Below, one piece after another: positions 44,098 to 52,384 of a stretch of DNA of 64,000 bases. The translations under genes were made by a program, and so were the position numbers. The notes below the pieces were generated by a model, which was given only the letters and a program-made list of their open reading frames with translations, was not told the origin of the DNA and searched no databases. Each line of letters starts with the position of its first letter. Position 1 is the first letter of the stretch. The stretch is taken from the NCBI GenBank assembly GCA_018267095.1, contig JAFDZC010000018.1, forward strand, positions 186,001 to 250,000, read 5' to 3'. Source of the stretch: Bacteroidota bacterium (GTDB taxonomy: Bacteria; Bacteroidota; Bacteroidia; Flavobacteriales; Flavobacteriaceae).

Positions 44098-44159
44098 GAT
44101 TTCAAGTATTAAATTAATCACTTAAAGGTAGCTTTTTTCTGAAAATAAATTCAGTTTTT

Positions 44160-47100
44160 TTAAAAATATGCTCTGAGTTGAATACTTCCGTTGTGGATGG
44201 TGTTGCTGGTTTCGCTTTTTCGGCCTTGATAGCTCAAATTTACATCGAGATAATCGGTCAGGCTTTTTTGCAAAAGCAAGCGCCAAGTCGTGTTTTGTCC
44301 GGGTTGTAAACCTTCGAGCATCTGAAAAGCCACCGGCGAGAGCGCATCGCCCGAAAAATCGTTTTTGTACAGCGAAAACTCACCGTTCATGCTCATTTTT
44401 TTTAAGCCTGTATAAGTAAACGAAGTTCCGACGCGCGTTTGTTTAAGTATTTCAAACTTGCTCAACTGATTGCGTTTGTCTTGATATTCATAAAAAATAT
44501 CCCAACTTGCATTTTCTGAAAACAAATAGGATATTTTAGGATTTACTTGCCACAAATTCAACCGATAGTTACGCGCCTCATAATTCTCGGCAGAGGAAGT
44601 TGCACGGCCTAATTTACCTGAAAAGTCAATTAGCCAAAGCTTTTGAATCAGATGCATATATTGCACTTGATGCGATTCGGTGTTGTTTTCTTGCGCGCCG
44701 GCCGAAAGCAAATTACGTGCTCGATTTTCAAGATAATTATAGGTCACCGAATGATGTTGTTTTCCGCGATTATAAAACAAACTATTTCTAATCGATGTGG
44801 TCAATCCGAGCAAATCTTTTTCGGAATTGCTCAGCGGATTTAGGTCAAAATTACTTCCGTTGCGACTGATTTTTCGGTCAATCAAATACGAAGTTTGGTT
44901 ATAAAAATGCGACAAAATCTTTCTGATGCCCTCTTTTTGCTGCCATTGCAAAGCGTTGAGTGTTAAGCTGGCCGAAAATTTATTTTGATGCGTTTTGACA
45001 AAAATCTGGTTCGGCAAAAACACCCGAATATACTTGGCTTGATCCGGAAACGGCGCAATTTCAAATTCTTGTAATTCTTGAATTCCGTTGTTGTTGTAAT
45101 CATTCCAGGCATAAACTCCGCGGCCGGGCTCAACTTCTAAATAAGTAAATTCTTGTCGGGCAATGTTTCCAGAAGCGGTTTCATAAGCCGTCGTCGTTTG
45201 AATAAATTGATTCAAAAAGCGTCCGCTGTACAATACTCGTGAATTCAGTGAAGGCTCATCTGTGCGCGAAGCATCTTCATAAGTCAAGTTTCTATAGTTG
45301 ACAAAAACAGCCAAATCGTGTTGCTCATTTTGCAAGAGTTTTGATTTGAGATAATACGTATTAGAGGTGTTGACTTTTTGCAATTGATTGCCCACCAAAC
45401 TATCGTTTATCCGATGTAAGAAACCTATTTCGGCAAAGACCTTGGTGCTGTCACCGCGACCTACAAAAGCACCATATTCAATGAAACGTTGACTGAGCGA
45501 CGAGAGCAATCCGCTGCTTTTGATTTTTTCTTGGTTGTTTTCAAGCCTGAGCGACGAACCAATCCATTGTTTTTTGAAATGATATTTTACTTGCGATTTG
45601 CTTCGAATAAACTTTGAATCGCTCAGTGAACCATTGCTGTTCATCACGCTGCTTTTGGTTTGGATGTTCCATCGGCTCAGCACAAAAGCGGCATTTAAGC
45701 TGTGCCTGTTTCCGTTGAAGTTTTCCGAAAAGTTGAGGTTTTCAAACTGATATCCCAAAGTTCCCTTTTGTGGCAATTCCGCCAAAATTCCGCCCAGCAA
45801 CAAACCTTGATTGCCCGAGGCCGAAGTCAGATTCCAATCGCGGTCAAACTCAATTGAATTCAAGCGTTCAATGGTTCGGAAGTTTTTTTGGATAAACTGA
45901 TATTGTGACAGGGCATCGAGTTTCCATTTTCCGGTAAACAAACGCTGTTTGACGTTTATTTTTCCGGCCAAACCTTGGTTGTTGGTGTCGCCTTTGGATG
46001 AAAATAAATTCACGTCGTTATTACTGATGGCCGTTTCAAAATCAATATTGGTTTTTTCGGACGGATTAAATTTCCCGAAAACCGTGGCCATTTGCAATTT
46101 GACCGGCGCAATGAGCTTGATAATCGGGTCGTAATGACCTTGCTTTTGCCCGTTTTTGCGCGGCACATAAGTATAAACTCTACCGACCGCTTCATTTGAA
46201 ACATCGTAGTCGCCTTGATTTTCACCGATAAACGTAAAGCGAACATTGTATAAAACCGCATTGGGATTGATGGATCGAACAAACGTTTCCAATCCGTCTT
46301 GGGTTATTTTTTCATACAAAATCTTATTTTCGGCAAAAGTGTCGATATAAGCTGATGGAGCGACCATTAAACTTTGATCATCTCCCGCCTCGGACAGAAT
46401 TTGCGCTTGTTCGGCCGAAAGATTTTGTTGCAACGGCTGATTTTTTAAATCGTTCTCAGAATATACTTGTGCACCGATGCTCCAATCATCGCGTTTGTGT
46501 TCGGCACCGAAATGCGTCACCAAACGACTGTAATTTCGGTCTGAAAACTGATATTCTATGTTGATGCGCATCTCAGAAGTAATCGGAAAAAGCGAGGTAA
46601 AAGTCACTTCGCCGGCATTGTAATCAATCACATAGTCGTTGTTTTCGCCGCGCTTGAGCAAAATGCCATTGACATACACACGCTCAGAACCTGAAATCAC
46701 TAAAACATACAATTCGCCATTGTTTCCGCGCAATTTATACGGACCTTGATTGCCTTCTTGGCCCACAAAACTACTACGCGCATATTGACCGCGAACCAAT
46801 CCGGCCGAAGCGAAAACTTCAGTCGTTTTATCCGGTGCGCCAAAATTAAATCGCGTCGAAATGCCTTGTACTTTTTTACTAAAATTTAATAGGCGCATTT
46901 GTCGGTTTTCTAGAAATAAATCGCCGGCGCGAATGCTCCAACGCGGACCAAAAAGCTCGATAAAAATTTGATCAAACTCATCGAGTTTTTGTGAGTAACC
47001 ATTGTTTTGCAGCGGAATGTTGTTGTCTTGAATCGAGGCGCGAATGCTAACTTTATCTGAAATTTTACCGGTGATTTGCAAGTCGAGATTTGAGTTGACC

Positions 47101-47567
47101 ACCGTGTTCTGGTTGTTACCCACCGTAACTCCGCGCGTAATGCTGCCCGAAGTGTTAAGCCCGTCAAACGGGACGAATTTTTTATACGGATTGGCCGAGA
47201 CTTCATACAAGCGATATTGCCCGGTTTCGGTTTTGACCACGCGACTTTGGTTGTATACACTATAAGTGCGTGTGAGCGACTCCGGAAATTTGAGAAAACG
47301 CACCGTAAGCGTATCCGAAAATTGATTGAAATTCGGTTTTAAAACGAGTTTGCCTTTTGCAAAATCCATGTGATAATAAGCCGTATCAATCTCGCGCTGA
47401 TTTTTGTCGAGCAACTTAAAAAACGACGCATTCACACTGACGCTATCAACAGCAATGGTGTCGCGCACCGCCAGAATCTTTCGGGCTTTATACGGCGTTT
47501 CTATTTCCTGAGCCCAAAGCCCGGAAAAGCACAAAATTGCCCATCCCAAAAGTAATTTCTTCAGCAT
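44160..47567 (-). CDS. Large outer-membrane beta-barrel protein with SprA-like segments
   Basis: 1135 residues with signal peptide MLKKLLLGWAILCFSGLWAQ. The segment at about residues 140-225 (SITRGVTVGNNQNTVVNSNL, QITGKISDKVSIRASIQDNN, EFDQIFIELFGPRWSIRAGD) recalls the repeating strands of the giant T9SS translocon protein SprA. Length is under half of SprA (about 2400). Long runs of amphipathic strands continue to the C-terminal IQLRAYF with terminal Phe. There is a GRGVYAWNDYNNNGIQELQEFEIAPF segment, found in such barrels. Function unknown; outer-membrane location is very likely. Monocistronic. Confidence 0.75.
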   Translation of the reverse strand: MLKKLLLGWAILCFSGLWAQEIETPYKARKILAVRDTIAVDSVSVNASFFKLLDKNQREIDTAYYHMDFAKGKLVLKPNFNQFSDTLTVRFLKFPESLTRTYSVYNQSRVVKTETGQYRLYEVSANPYKKFVPFDGLNTSGSITRGVTVGNNQNTVVNSNLDLQITGKISDKVSIRASIQDNNIPLQNNGYSQKLDEFDQIFIELFGPRWSIRAGDLFLENRQMRLLNFSKKVQGISTRFNFGAPDKTTEVFASAGLVRGQYARSSFVGQEGNQGPYKLRGNNGELYVLVISGSERVYVNGILLKRGENNDYVIDYNAGEVTFTSLFPITSEMRINIEYQFSDRNYSRLVTHFGAEHKRDDWSIGAQVYSENDLKNQPLQQNLSAEQAQILSEAGDDQSLMVAPSAYIDTFAENKILYEKITQDGLETFVRSINPNAVLYNVRFTFIGENQGDYDVSNEAVGRVYTYVPRKNGQKQGHYDPIIKLIAPVKLQMATVFGKFNPSEKTNIDFETAISNNDVNLFSSKGDTNNQGLAGKINVKQRLFTGKWKLDALSQYQFIQKNFRTIERLNSIEFDRDWNLTSASGNQGLLLGGILAELPQKGTLGYQFENLNFSENFNGNRHSLNAAFVLSRWNIQTKSSVMNSNGSLSDSKFIRSKSQVKYHFKKQWIGSSLRLENNQEKIKSSGLLSSLSQRFIEYGAFVGRGDSTKVFAEIGFLHRINDSLVGNQLQKVNTSNTYYLKSKLLQNEQHDLAVFVNYRNLTYEDASRTDEPSLNSRVLYSGRFLNQFIQTTTAYETASGNIARQEFTYLEVEPGRGVYAWNDYNNNGIQELQEFEIAPFPDQAKYIRVFLPNQIFVKTHQNKFSASLTLNALQWQQKEGIRKILSHFYNQTSYLIDRKISRNGSNFDLNPLSNSEKDLLGLTTSIRNSLFYNRGKQHHSVTYNYLENRARNLLSAGAQENNTESHQVQYMHLIQKLWLIDFSGKLGRATSSAENYEARNYRLNLWQVNPKISYLFSENASWDIFYEYQDKRNQLSKFEILKQTRVGTSFTYTGLKKMSMNGEFSLYKNDFSGDALSPVAFQMLEGLQPGQNTTWRLLLQKSLTDYLDVNLSYQGRKSETSNTIHNGSIQLRAYF

Positions 47568-47628
47568 TTCACTATTAACGGCTAAAGAGCAAAAGTAGTG
47601 TTTTGCCGCTGATTCGAAATTGCTTTAT

Positions 47629-48885
47629 CTAAGCTTCTTTGGTGATGATTTGCATGGTTTCGCGGCTGATTTGTTTGAGCAGAACCGTTTTGTCTTCTTC
47701 GACCATTTGCGCGGCTTGGGCGTTGAAATGGCGAATGGTATACAGCGAAACATTTTCATTATACGCCACGCGGAATTTTTTGGCCAAGATGGATTTTAGT
47801 TCCTCAAAGTTGCCGAATTTGTCTTCGATGCACACCGAAAAACTAATGGCCGAATTCTGAATCAAGCTCACTTTCATTTTAAATCGATGCAACAAAGCAA
47901 AAATCTCACTGATGTTGTCTTCTACAATAAATGAAAAATCAATCGATGAAAGCGACACCAACAACTGATTTTTCTTGACAATAAAACACGGAAGTTGCGG
48001 TTCTAAATCGGCGCCTTTGGCCACACTGGTTCCGGGCAATAGCGGCTCGAGAAATGATTTTACATACAGCGGAATTTCTTTTTTCTGTAGTGGTTGCAAC
48101 GTTTTTGGGTGAATGACACTCGCACCGTAAAAGGCCAACTCGATGGCTTCGCGATAGGAAATTTGATTCAGCAAACGCGCGTTTTCAAAATAACGCGGAT
48201 CGGCATTCATCACGCCCGGAACATCTTTCCAAATCGTCACGCTTTCGGCGCCCAAACAATAGGCAAAAATCGCTGCCGTGTAATCAGATCCTTCGCGGCC
48301 TAAAGTAGTCGTGAATCCGTTGTCATCAGCGCCCAAAAAACCTTGAGTAATATTGAGCATTTTGCGTTTAACTCCTTTAGAAATGTTCTTTTGTGTGACT
48401 TCCCAATCTACTTCGGCATCGCGATAAGTAGCGTCGGTTTTAATGAGTCCGCGCACATCGACCCATTGCGTTTTAATGCCGCGATGATTCATATAATGCG
48501 CCAAAATCGTGGTCGAAATCAGCTCGCCCATACTCACAATTTGGTCATATACAAAGTTGTAATTCGGTGATTTGTTGTGCCCGATAAAATAATCGAGTTC
48601 GGTAAACCAAGCATTTACGGCCGCAAAAACCGCATGCTTATCGTCTTCAAACAAATCGAGCAAAATTTGGTTGTGGTATTTTTTGACTTCTTGAATCGAT
48701 GATTGCAATGAAGCCGATTTGTTAAAATAATCACTCACAACCACTTCGAGCGCATTGGTGGTTTTTCCCATGGCCGAAACCACGAGCAAAACATCGCTGT
48801 AGCCCACTTGCTCGAGTACCGAGTATACATTTTTAATACCGGCGGCATCTTTGACCGATGCTCCACCAAACTTAAATATTTTCAT
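47629..48885 (-). CDS. lysC: Aspartate kinase
   Basis: 418 residues. The N-terminal kinase signature is MKIFKFGGASVKDAAGIKNV, with GFLGADDNGFTTTLGREGSDYTAAIFAYCLGAESVTIWKDVPGVMNADPR and GASVIHPKTLQPL. The C-terminal ~130 residues are an ACT-type regulatory region (VSLSSIDFSFIVEDNISEIF, KMKVSLIQNSAISFSVCIED), implying feedback control. It commits aspartate to the lysine/threonine/methionine pathway ahead of asd. A hairpin-rich 98-base spacer lies upstream, and a GNAT gene precedes it. Confidence 0.95.
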   Translation of the reverse strand: MKIFKFGGASVKDAAGIKNVYSVLEQVGYSDVLLVVSAMGKTTNALEVVVSDYFNKSASLQSSIQEVKKYHNQILLDLFEDDKHAVFAAVNAWFTELDYFIGHNKSPNYNFVYDQIVSMGELISTTILAHYMNHRGIKTQWVDVRGLIKTDATYRDAEVDWEVTQKNISKGVKRKMLNITQGFLGADDNGFTTTLGREGSDYTAAIFAYCLGAESVTIWKDVPGVMNADPRYFENARLLNQISYREAIELAFYGASVIHPKTLQPLQKKEIPLYVKSFLEPLLPGTSVAKGADLEPQLPCFIVKKNQLLVSLSSIDFSFIVEDNISEIFALLHRFKMKVSLIQNSAISFSVCIEDKFGNFEELKSILAKKFRVAYNENVSLYTIRHFNAQAAQMVEEDKTVLLKQISRETMQIITKEA

Positions 48886-48916
48886 ATGTTTGAATTATAT
48901 TTTTTATTGGTAACCT

Positions 48917-48980
48917 ATGGAATCGCTCTTTTGTCCTTGGTGTTTGTTTACAACAAACTCGTTGTAAGTGGCGATTTCAT
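48917..48980. promoter_or_regulatory. Nested inverted repeats in the GNAT-lysC spacer
   Basis: An outer arm pair ATGGAATCGC (48917-48926) and GCGATTTCAT (48971-48980) encloses a perfect inner palindrome, GTTTGTT-TAC-AACAAAC (48942-48958). No T-run follows on either side, so it is not an ordinary terminator. It could be a structured leader or operator of lysC; function unproven. Confidence 0.45.
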
Positions 48981-48983
48981 ATT

Positions 48984-49469
48984 CTAATGTTTAGAAAAAT
49001 ATTGTTCTACAAATTTTGTGACCGCCTCATCGTCCATTTGGGCTACGCGCCAATCATCCAACACGCGCGCACCCGATTTTTCATAAAAATCAATGGCCGG
49101 TGTGTTCCAACTGAGCACATTCCACTCAACGCGGCGCACCTTGTCTTTTTGTGCCTGACGCAACACATGTGCATACAAAGCCTCACCGATGCCTTGACCG
49201 CGCAGCGCCTCGCGCACAATCAAATCTTCGAGGTGAATCGTTCGGCCTTTCCAGGTTGAATATCGATAATAATAAAGCGCCATTCCTACAATTTCGCCGT
49301 TCATTTCGGCCACAAAAGTACCAAACATCGGTTGCGGGCCAAAGCCGTCACGCACCAAATCATCTGCGGTTACGACCACGGCATCGGGTTCGCGTTCAAA
49401 AATTGCTAATTCTCGAATAAGCTCGAGTACAGCGGGCATATCTGTAGGGTTTCCGATGCGAATTTTCAT
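48984..49469 (-). CDS. GNAT family N-acetyltransferase
   Basis: 161 residues from MKIRIGNPTDMPAVLELIRELAIFEREPDAV. The acetyl-CoA-binding motif A is IHLEDLIVREALRGQGIGEALYAHVLRQA, followed by RRVEWNVLSWNTPAIDFYEKSGARVLDDW. It resembles the spermidine/diamine N-acetyltransferase-like (SSAT) branch, but the substrate cannot be assigned. Start codons at 49469 and 49472 are both possible. A palindromic repeat begins 18 bases upstream. Confidence 0.88.
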   Translation of the reverse strand: MKIRIGNPTDMPAVLELIRELAIFEREPDAVVVTADDLVRDGFGPQPMFGTFVAEMNGEIVGMALYYYRYSTWKGRTIHLEDLIVREALRGQGIGEALYAHVLRQAQKDKVRRVEWNVLSWNTPAIDFYEKSGARVLDDWRVAQMDDEAVTKFVEQYFSKH

Positions 49470-49486
49470 CATATTTTTGGATAGCA

Positions 49487-49559
49487 ATTCCGGCTATTCA
49501 CTTTTATCTTTTGCGCTGAACGCCATCGCAAAAGGATAATCGTTTCTATCCGGGCTAGG
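49487..49559. repeat. Dispersed palindromic repeat, CTTTTGTGCC type (copy B, diverged)
   Basis: CTTTTGCG (49508-49515) pairs with CGCAAAAG (49527-49534). Outside the stem are CTATTCACTTTTAT on the left and GATAATCGTTTCTATCCGGGCTAGG on the right, which align with the copy at 60031-60103. It is the most diverged compact copy, located between divergent GNAT and fbp. Confidence 0.75.
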
Positions 49560-49683
49560 TGAATTAGTTCCGTCGGAAACAAATATACAAATCCGATAAA
49601 TTTGAGCGCAAATAAGTTTTAACAAGCGTCCAATCTTTGACAAAAAAAGCGATATTTGCACCACTAACTACAACGATTTCGCA

Positions 49684-50697
49684 ATGGAAGAACGCAACAG
49701 AACCCTCGGGGAATTTATCATCGAAAAACAAAAAGATCATCAATATTCCTCGGGCGAATTATCCAAAATTATCAACTCAATTCGTCTGGCGGCCAAAGTG
49801 GTCAACTACAAAGTCAATAAAGCAGGACTCGTAGACATTGTCGGCGCTGCCGGTGAGCAAAACATTCAAGGCGAAGACCAACAAAAGCTCGATGTGTATG
49901 CCAACGACATTTTTATTCAAACGCTTATCAACCGCGAAATTGTCTGCGGAATTGCCTCTGAAGAAAACGATGATTTTATCACCGTTCAAGGTTTAGACAA
50001 AGGACACAACAACAAATATGTGGTGCTCATGGATCCGCTGGATGGTTCATCCAACATTGATGTGAACGTTTCGGTCGGAACTATTTTTTCGGTGTTCAGA
50101 CGCATCACGCCGGTTGGAACCCCGGTAACACTTGAAGATTTTTTGCAACCCGGAACCGCCCAAGTAGCCGCGGGTTATGTGATTTACGGAACCTCTACCA
50201 TGCTCGTTTATACGACGGGCCATGGCGTGAATGGTTTTACGCTCAATCCGGCCATCGGAACTTTTTATTTGTCGCATCCGAACATGCAATTCCCGAAAGA
50301 CGGAAAAATTTACTCAATTAACGAAGGAAATTATGTGCATTTTCCGCAAGGAGTAAAAGATTATATCAAATATTGTCAGCTGGAAGAAGGCGATCGTCCG
50401 TATACTTCGCGTTACATCGGAAGTTTGGTTTCAGACATCCACCGAAATATGATCAAAGGCGGAATTTATATTTATCCGACCAGTTCTAAAGCGCCCAAAG
50501 GCAAATTGCGTTTGCTGTATGAATGCAACCCGATGGCGTTTATTGCGGAGCAAGCCGGCGGAAAAGCCTCAGACGGTTTTGGTCGCATCATGGAAATTCA
50601 GCCTGCAGAATTGCATCAGCGCGTGCCGTTTTTCTGTGGCAGTTACAATATGGTTGAAAAGGCCGAAGAATTCATGCATAAAGCGCATCGTTCTTAA
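49684..50697 (+). CDS. fbp: Fructose-1,6-bisphosphatase class I
   Basis: 337 residues; gluconeogenic hydrolysis of fructose 1,6-bisphosphate. Metal-site motifs [11 protein letters not shown] and [26 protein letters not shown] are intact. [24 protein letters not shown] and [25 protein letters not shown] are family-specific. Length is usual for the class. A near-consensus box GATATTTG lies about 25 bases upstream. Strong terminator after the gene. Confidence 0.97.
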   Translation: MEERNRTLGEFIIEKQKDHQYSSGELSKIINSIRLAAKVVNYKVNKAGLVDIVGAAGEQNIQGEDQQKLDVYANDIFIQTLINREIVCGIASEENDDFITVQGLDKGHNNKYVVLMDPLDGSSNIDVNVSVGTIFSVFRRITPVGTPVTLEDFLQPGTAQVAAGYVIYGTSTMLVYTTGHGVNGFTLNPAIGTFYLSHPNMQFPKDGKIYSINEGNYVHFPQGVKDYIKYCQLEEGDRPYTSRYIGSLVSDIHRNMIKGGIYIYPTSSKAPKGKLRLLYECNPMAFIAEQAGGKASDGFGRIMEIQPAELHQRVPFFCGSYNMVEKAEEFMHKAHRS

Positions 50698-50712
50698 CCA
50701 CAAAAACCAAAT

Positions 50713-50750
50713 AAAAAAGCCGCTTCTTTTTTCGGGAAGCGGCTTTTTTT
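50713..50750. terminator. Bidirectional terminator between fbp and TerB-like gene
   Basis: GCCGCTTC (50719-50726) pairs with GAAGCGGC (50736-50743) between A and T runs. Confidence 0.88.
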
Positions 50751-50764
50751 ATGTCGAAACGGAA

Positions 50765-51196
50765 TTATTTATTCATGTGCGCCATTTCGTACACAAAAGT
50801 GTCTAGGTCAACTTTGCGGTCAATGAGTGTTAGCGCTTTGTCTACAATATAATTCACGTTGGCCGGTGTAAAGCCCAAAGCAATCGCGAATTTTTTGAGC
50901 AAAATTTCTTGTTTGTCCCCCAAATGATGATCGACATGTACCATGCGGCCTAAATCATACAAACGCTCGAGTCGTTGTGAGTACAAATACGGCGGATTGA
51001 TCGGATATTTGAGTGGGTTTTCAAGAATTTCTTCAAACTCTTCGTGCGTGATTTCAAGTTTGGTGGCTAATTTTTCGAGGAATTGTTTTTCTTGCTCTGA
51101 AACGTTTCCGTCGGTCATAGCCACACGAACAATAGCTGAAAAATGGCCTTTGTTTCTAGATTTAAATTCGTTGTCAAAAAGATCAGAAATAGACAT
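50765..51196 (-). CDS. TerB-like (TerB family tellurite-resistance-domain) protein
   Basis: 143 residues, all-helical and cytoplasmic, with the acidic TerB pattern: IVRVAMTDGNVSEQEKQFLEKLATKLEITHEEFEEIL and MVHVDHHLGDKQEILLKKFAIALGF. TerB domains bind metal ions and occur in many stress or envelope contexts; tellurite resistance itself should not be assumed. Monocistronic, convergent with fbp. Confidence 0.8.
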   Translation of the reverse strand: MSISDLFDNEFKSRNKGHFSAIVRVAMTDGNVSEQEKQFLEKLATKLEITHEEFEEILENPLKYPINPPYLYSQRLERLYDLGRMVHVDHHLGDKQEILLKKFAIALGFTPANVNYIVDKALTLIDRKVDLDTFVYEMAHMNK

Positions 51197-51359
51197 AATC
51201 GTTTGTTTTTTTGTTGTCTTACAAAGTTAATTTTAATTGCATTTTGTTCAAACAAAAAAGACGATTTTTAATTGAAAAACTTAGCTTTTTTTAAGATTTT
51301 TTTAGTTGAATAAATTGTAAGTTTACCCAAATAGAAAAGTGTTTGTTCAAATCATTTTC

Positions 51360-51956
51360 ATGAGCGAGTTCACCGTTTATTTTACCGTTGGTTTAAAGCA
51401 TGTGCTGAACACTCAGGCCTATGATCATGTGCTTTTTTTGATGGCGCTTTCGGCAGGATACGCTTTTAAAGATTGGAAACGCTTGCTTTTGTTGGTGTCG
51501 GTTTTTACTTTGGGCCATACTTTAGCGTTGTTTTTGTCTGTTTTTGGATGGTTAAGTATTGACAGCACGCTCGTTGAGTTTTGTATTCCACTGACTATTT
51601 TATTCACTGCTGTTACCAATTTTTTCAGCTTTAAAAAAAGTAATGGTAAGCAAATGATGATGGTCGGTTTTGTAGTCACGTTGCTATTTGGCCTCATTCA
51701 CGGATTGGGTTTTTCAAATTACTTTAAAGCATTGTTGCCCGGAACCACTTCGGATAAAATATTTCCACTTTTGGAGTTTGCGCTCGGTATTGAAGGTGCT
51801 CAAGCAACGGTGGTGCTTACTATGCTCATTTTATCGTATATTGCCCGCACGTTTTTTAAATGCTCGAATCGCGATTTTGTCATGGTAATCTCAGCATTTA
51901 TTGTGGGCGTAACTTTGCCGATGATTCTATCTTCTGAATTTTTGAAAAATCTATGA
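51360..51956 (+). CDS. HupE/UreJ-like membrane protein
   Basis: 198 residues from MSEFTVYFTVGLKHVLNTQAYDHVLFLMALSAGY, with about six membrane helices and conserved His positions (GLKHVL, YDHVLF, TLGHTLAL, GLIHGLGFSNYF) that suit a nickel/cobalt permease-like HupE/UreJ protein. In Flavobacteriia this gene often precedes a dCMP deaminase and an S41 peptidase, as here. Its 3' end overlaps the next start by ATGA. The start at 51360 makes the family-like N-terminus. Confidence 0.82.
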   Translation: MSEFTVYFTVGLKHVLNTQAYDHVLFLMALSAGYAFKDWKRLLLLVSVFTLGHTLALFLSVFGWLSIDSTLVEFCIPLTILFTAVTNFFSFKKSNGKQMMMVGFVVTLLFGLIHGLGFSNYFKALLPGTTSDKIFPLLEFALGIEGAQATVVLTMLILSYIARTFFKCSNRDFVMVISAFIVGVTLPMILSSEFLKNL

Positions 51957-52384
51957 AACCCAATAAACTCAATAAATACGACAAAGCTTATTTGCGCATT
52001 GCCCGCGAGTGGAGTCAACTTTCCTACTGTGAACGCAAAAAAGTTGGCGCTATCATTGTGCGCGACCGAATGATTATTTCCGATGGCTACAACGGAACGC
52101 CTTCGGGTTTTGACAATTGTTGCGAAGATGAATCCGGACTCACCAATTGGTATGTATTGCATGCCGAGGCTAATGCTATTTTAAAAGTGGCCGGTTCAAC
52201 CCAAAGTTGCGAAGGTGCCACCTTATATATTACGCTTTCGCCTTGCAAAGAATGCAGCAAACTCATTCATCAATCGGGTATTAAACGCGTGGTTTATCAG
52301 ATTGGATATCGCGATACTGAAGGCGTAGATTTCTTGCTCAAAGCCGGTGTAGAAGTTGATCAAATTGAAGAACTCGATTCATGA
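51953..52384 (+). CDS. dCMP deaminase (ComEB-like)
   Basis: 143 residues. Zinc-site motifs are HAEANAILK and SPCKECSKLIHQSGIKRVVY, with an extra Cys-rich GFDNCCEDESGLTNWYVLHAE typical of deoxycytidylate deaminases. It makes dUMP for thymidylate synthesis. The ATGA overlaps at both ends show translational coupling with the HupE-like gene and the S41 peptidase gene. Confidence 0.92.
   Translation: MKPNKLNKYDKAYLRIAREWSQLSYCERKKVGAIIVRDRMIISDGYNGTPSGFDNCCEDESGLTNWYVLHAEANAILKVAGSTQSCEGATLYITLSPCKECSKLIHQSGIKRVVYQIGYRDTEGVDFLLKAGVEVDQIEELDS

Noticed and set aside
46010..46282. Minus-strand frame inside the 1135-residue protein gene
   Set aside because: Out-of-frame shadow of the large outer-membrane protein gene, with no start context or motif.
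48886..48983. Lysine riboswitch upstream of lysC
   Set aside because: The spacer is under 100 bases, and the nested hairpins do not match the multi-helix lysine aptamer.
50765..51196. Assigning tellurite resistance to the TerB-like gene
   Set aside because: No other ter genes are present; TerB domains occur widely without that phenotype.
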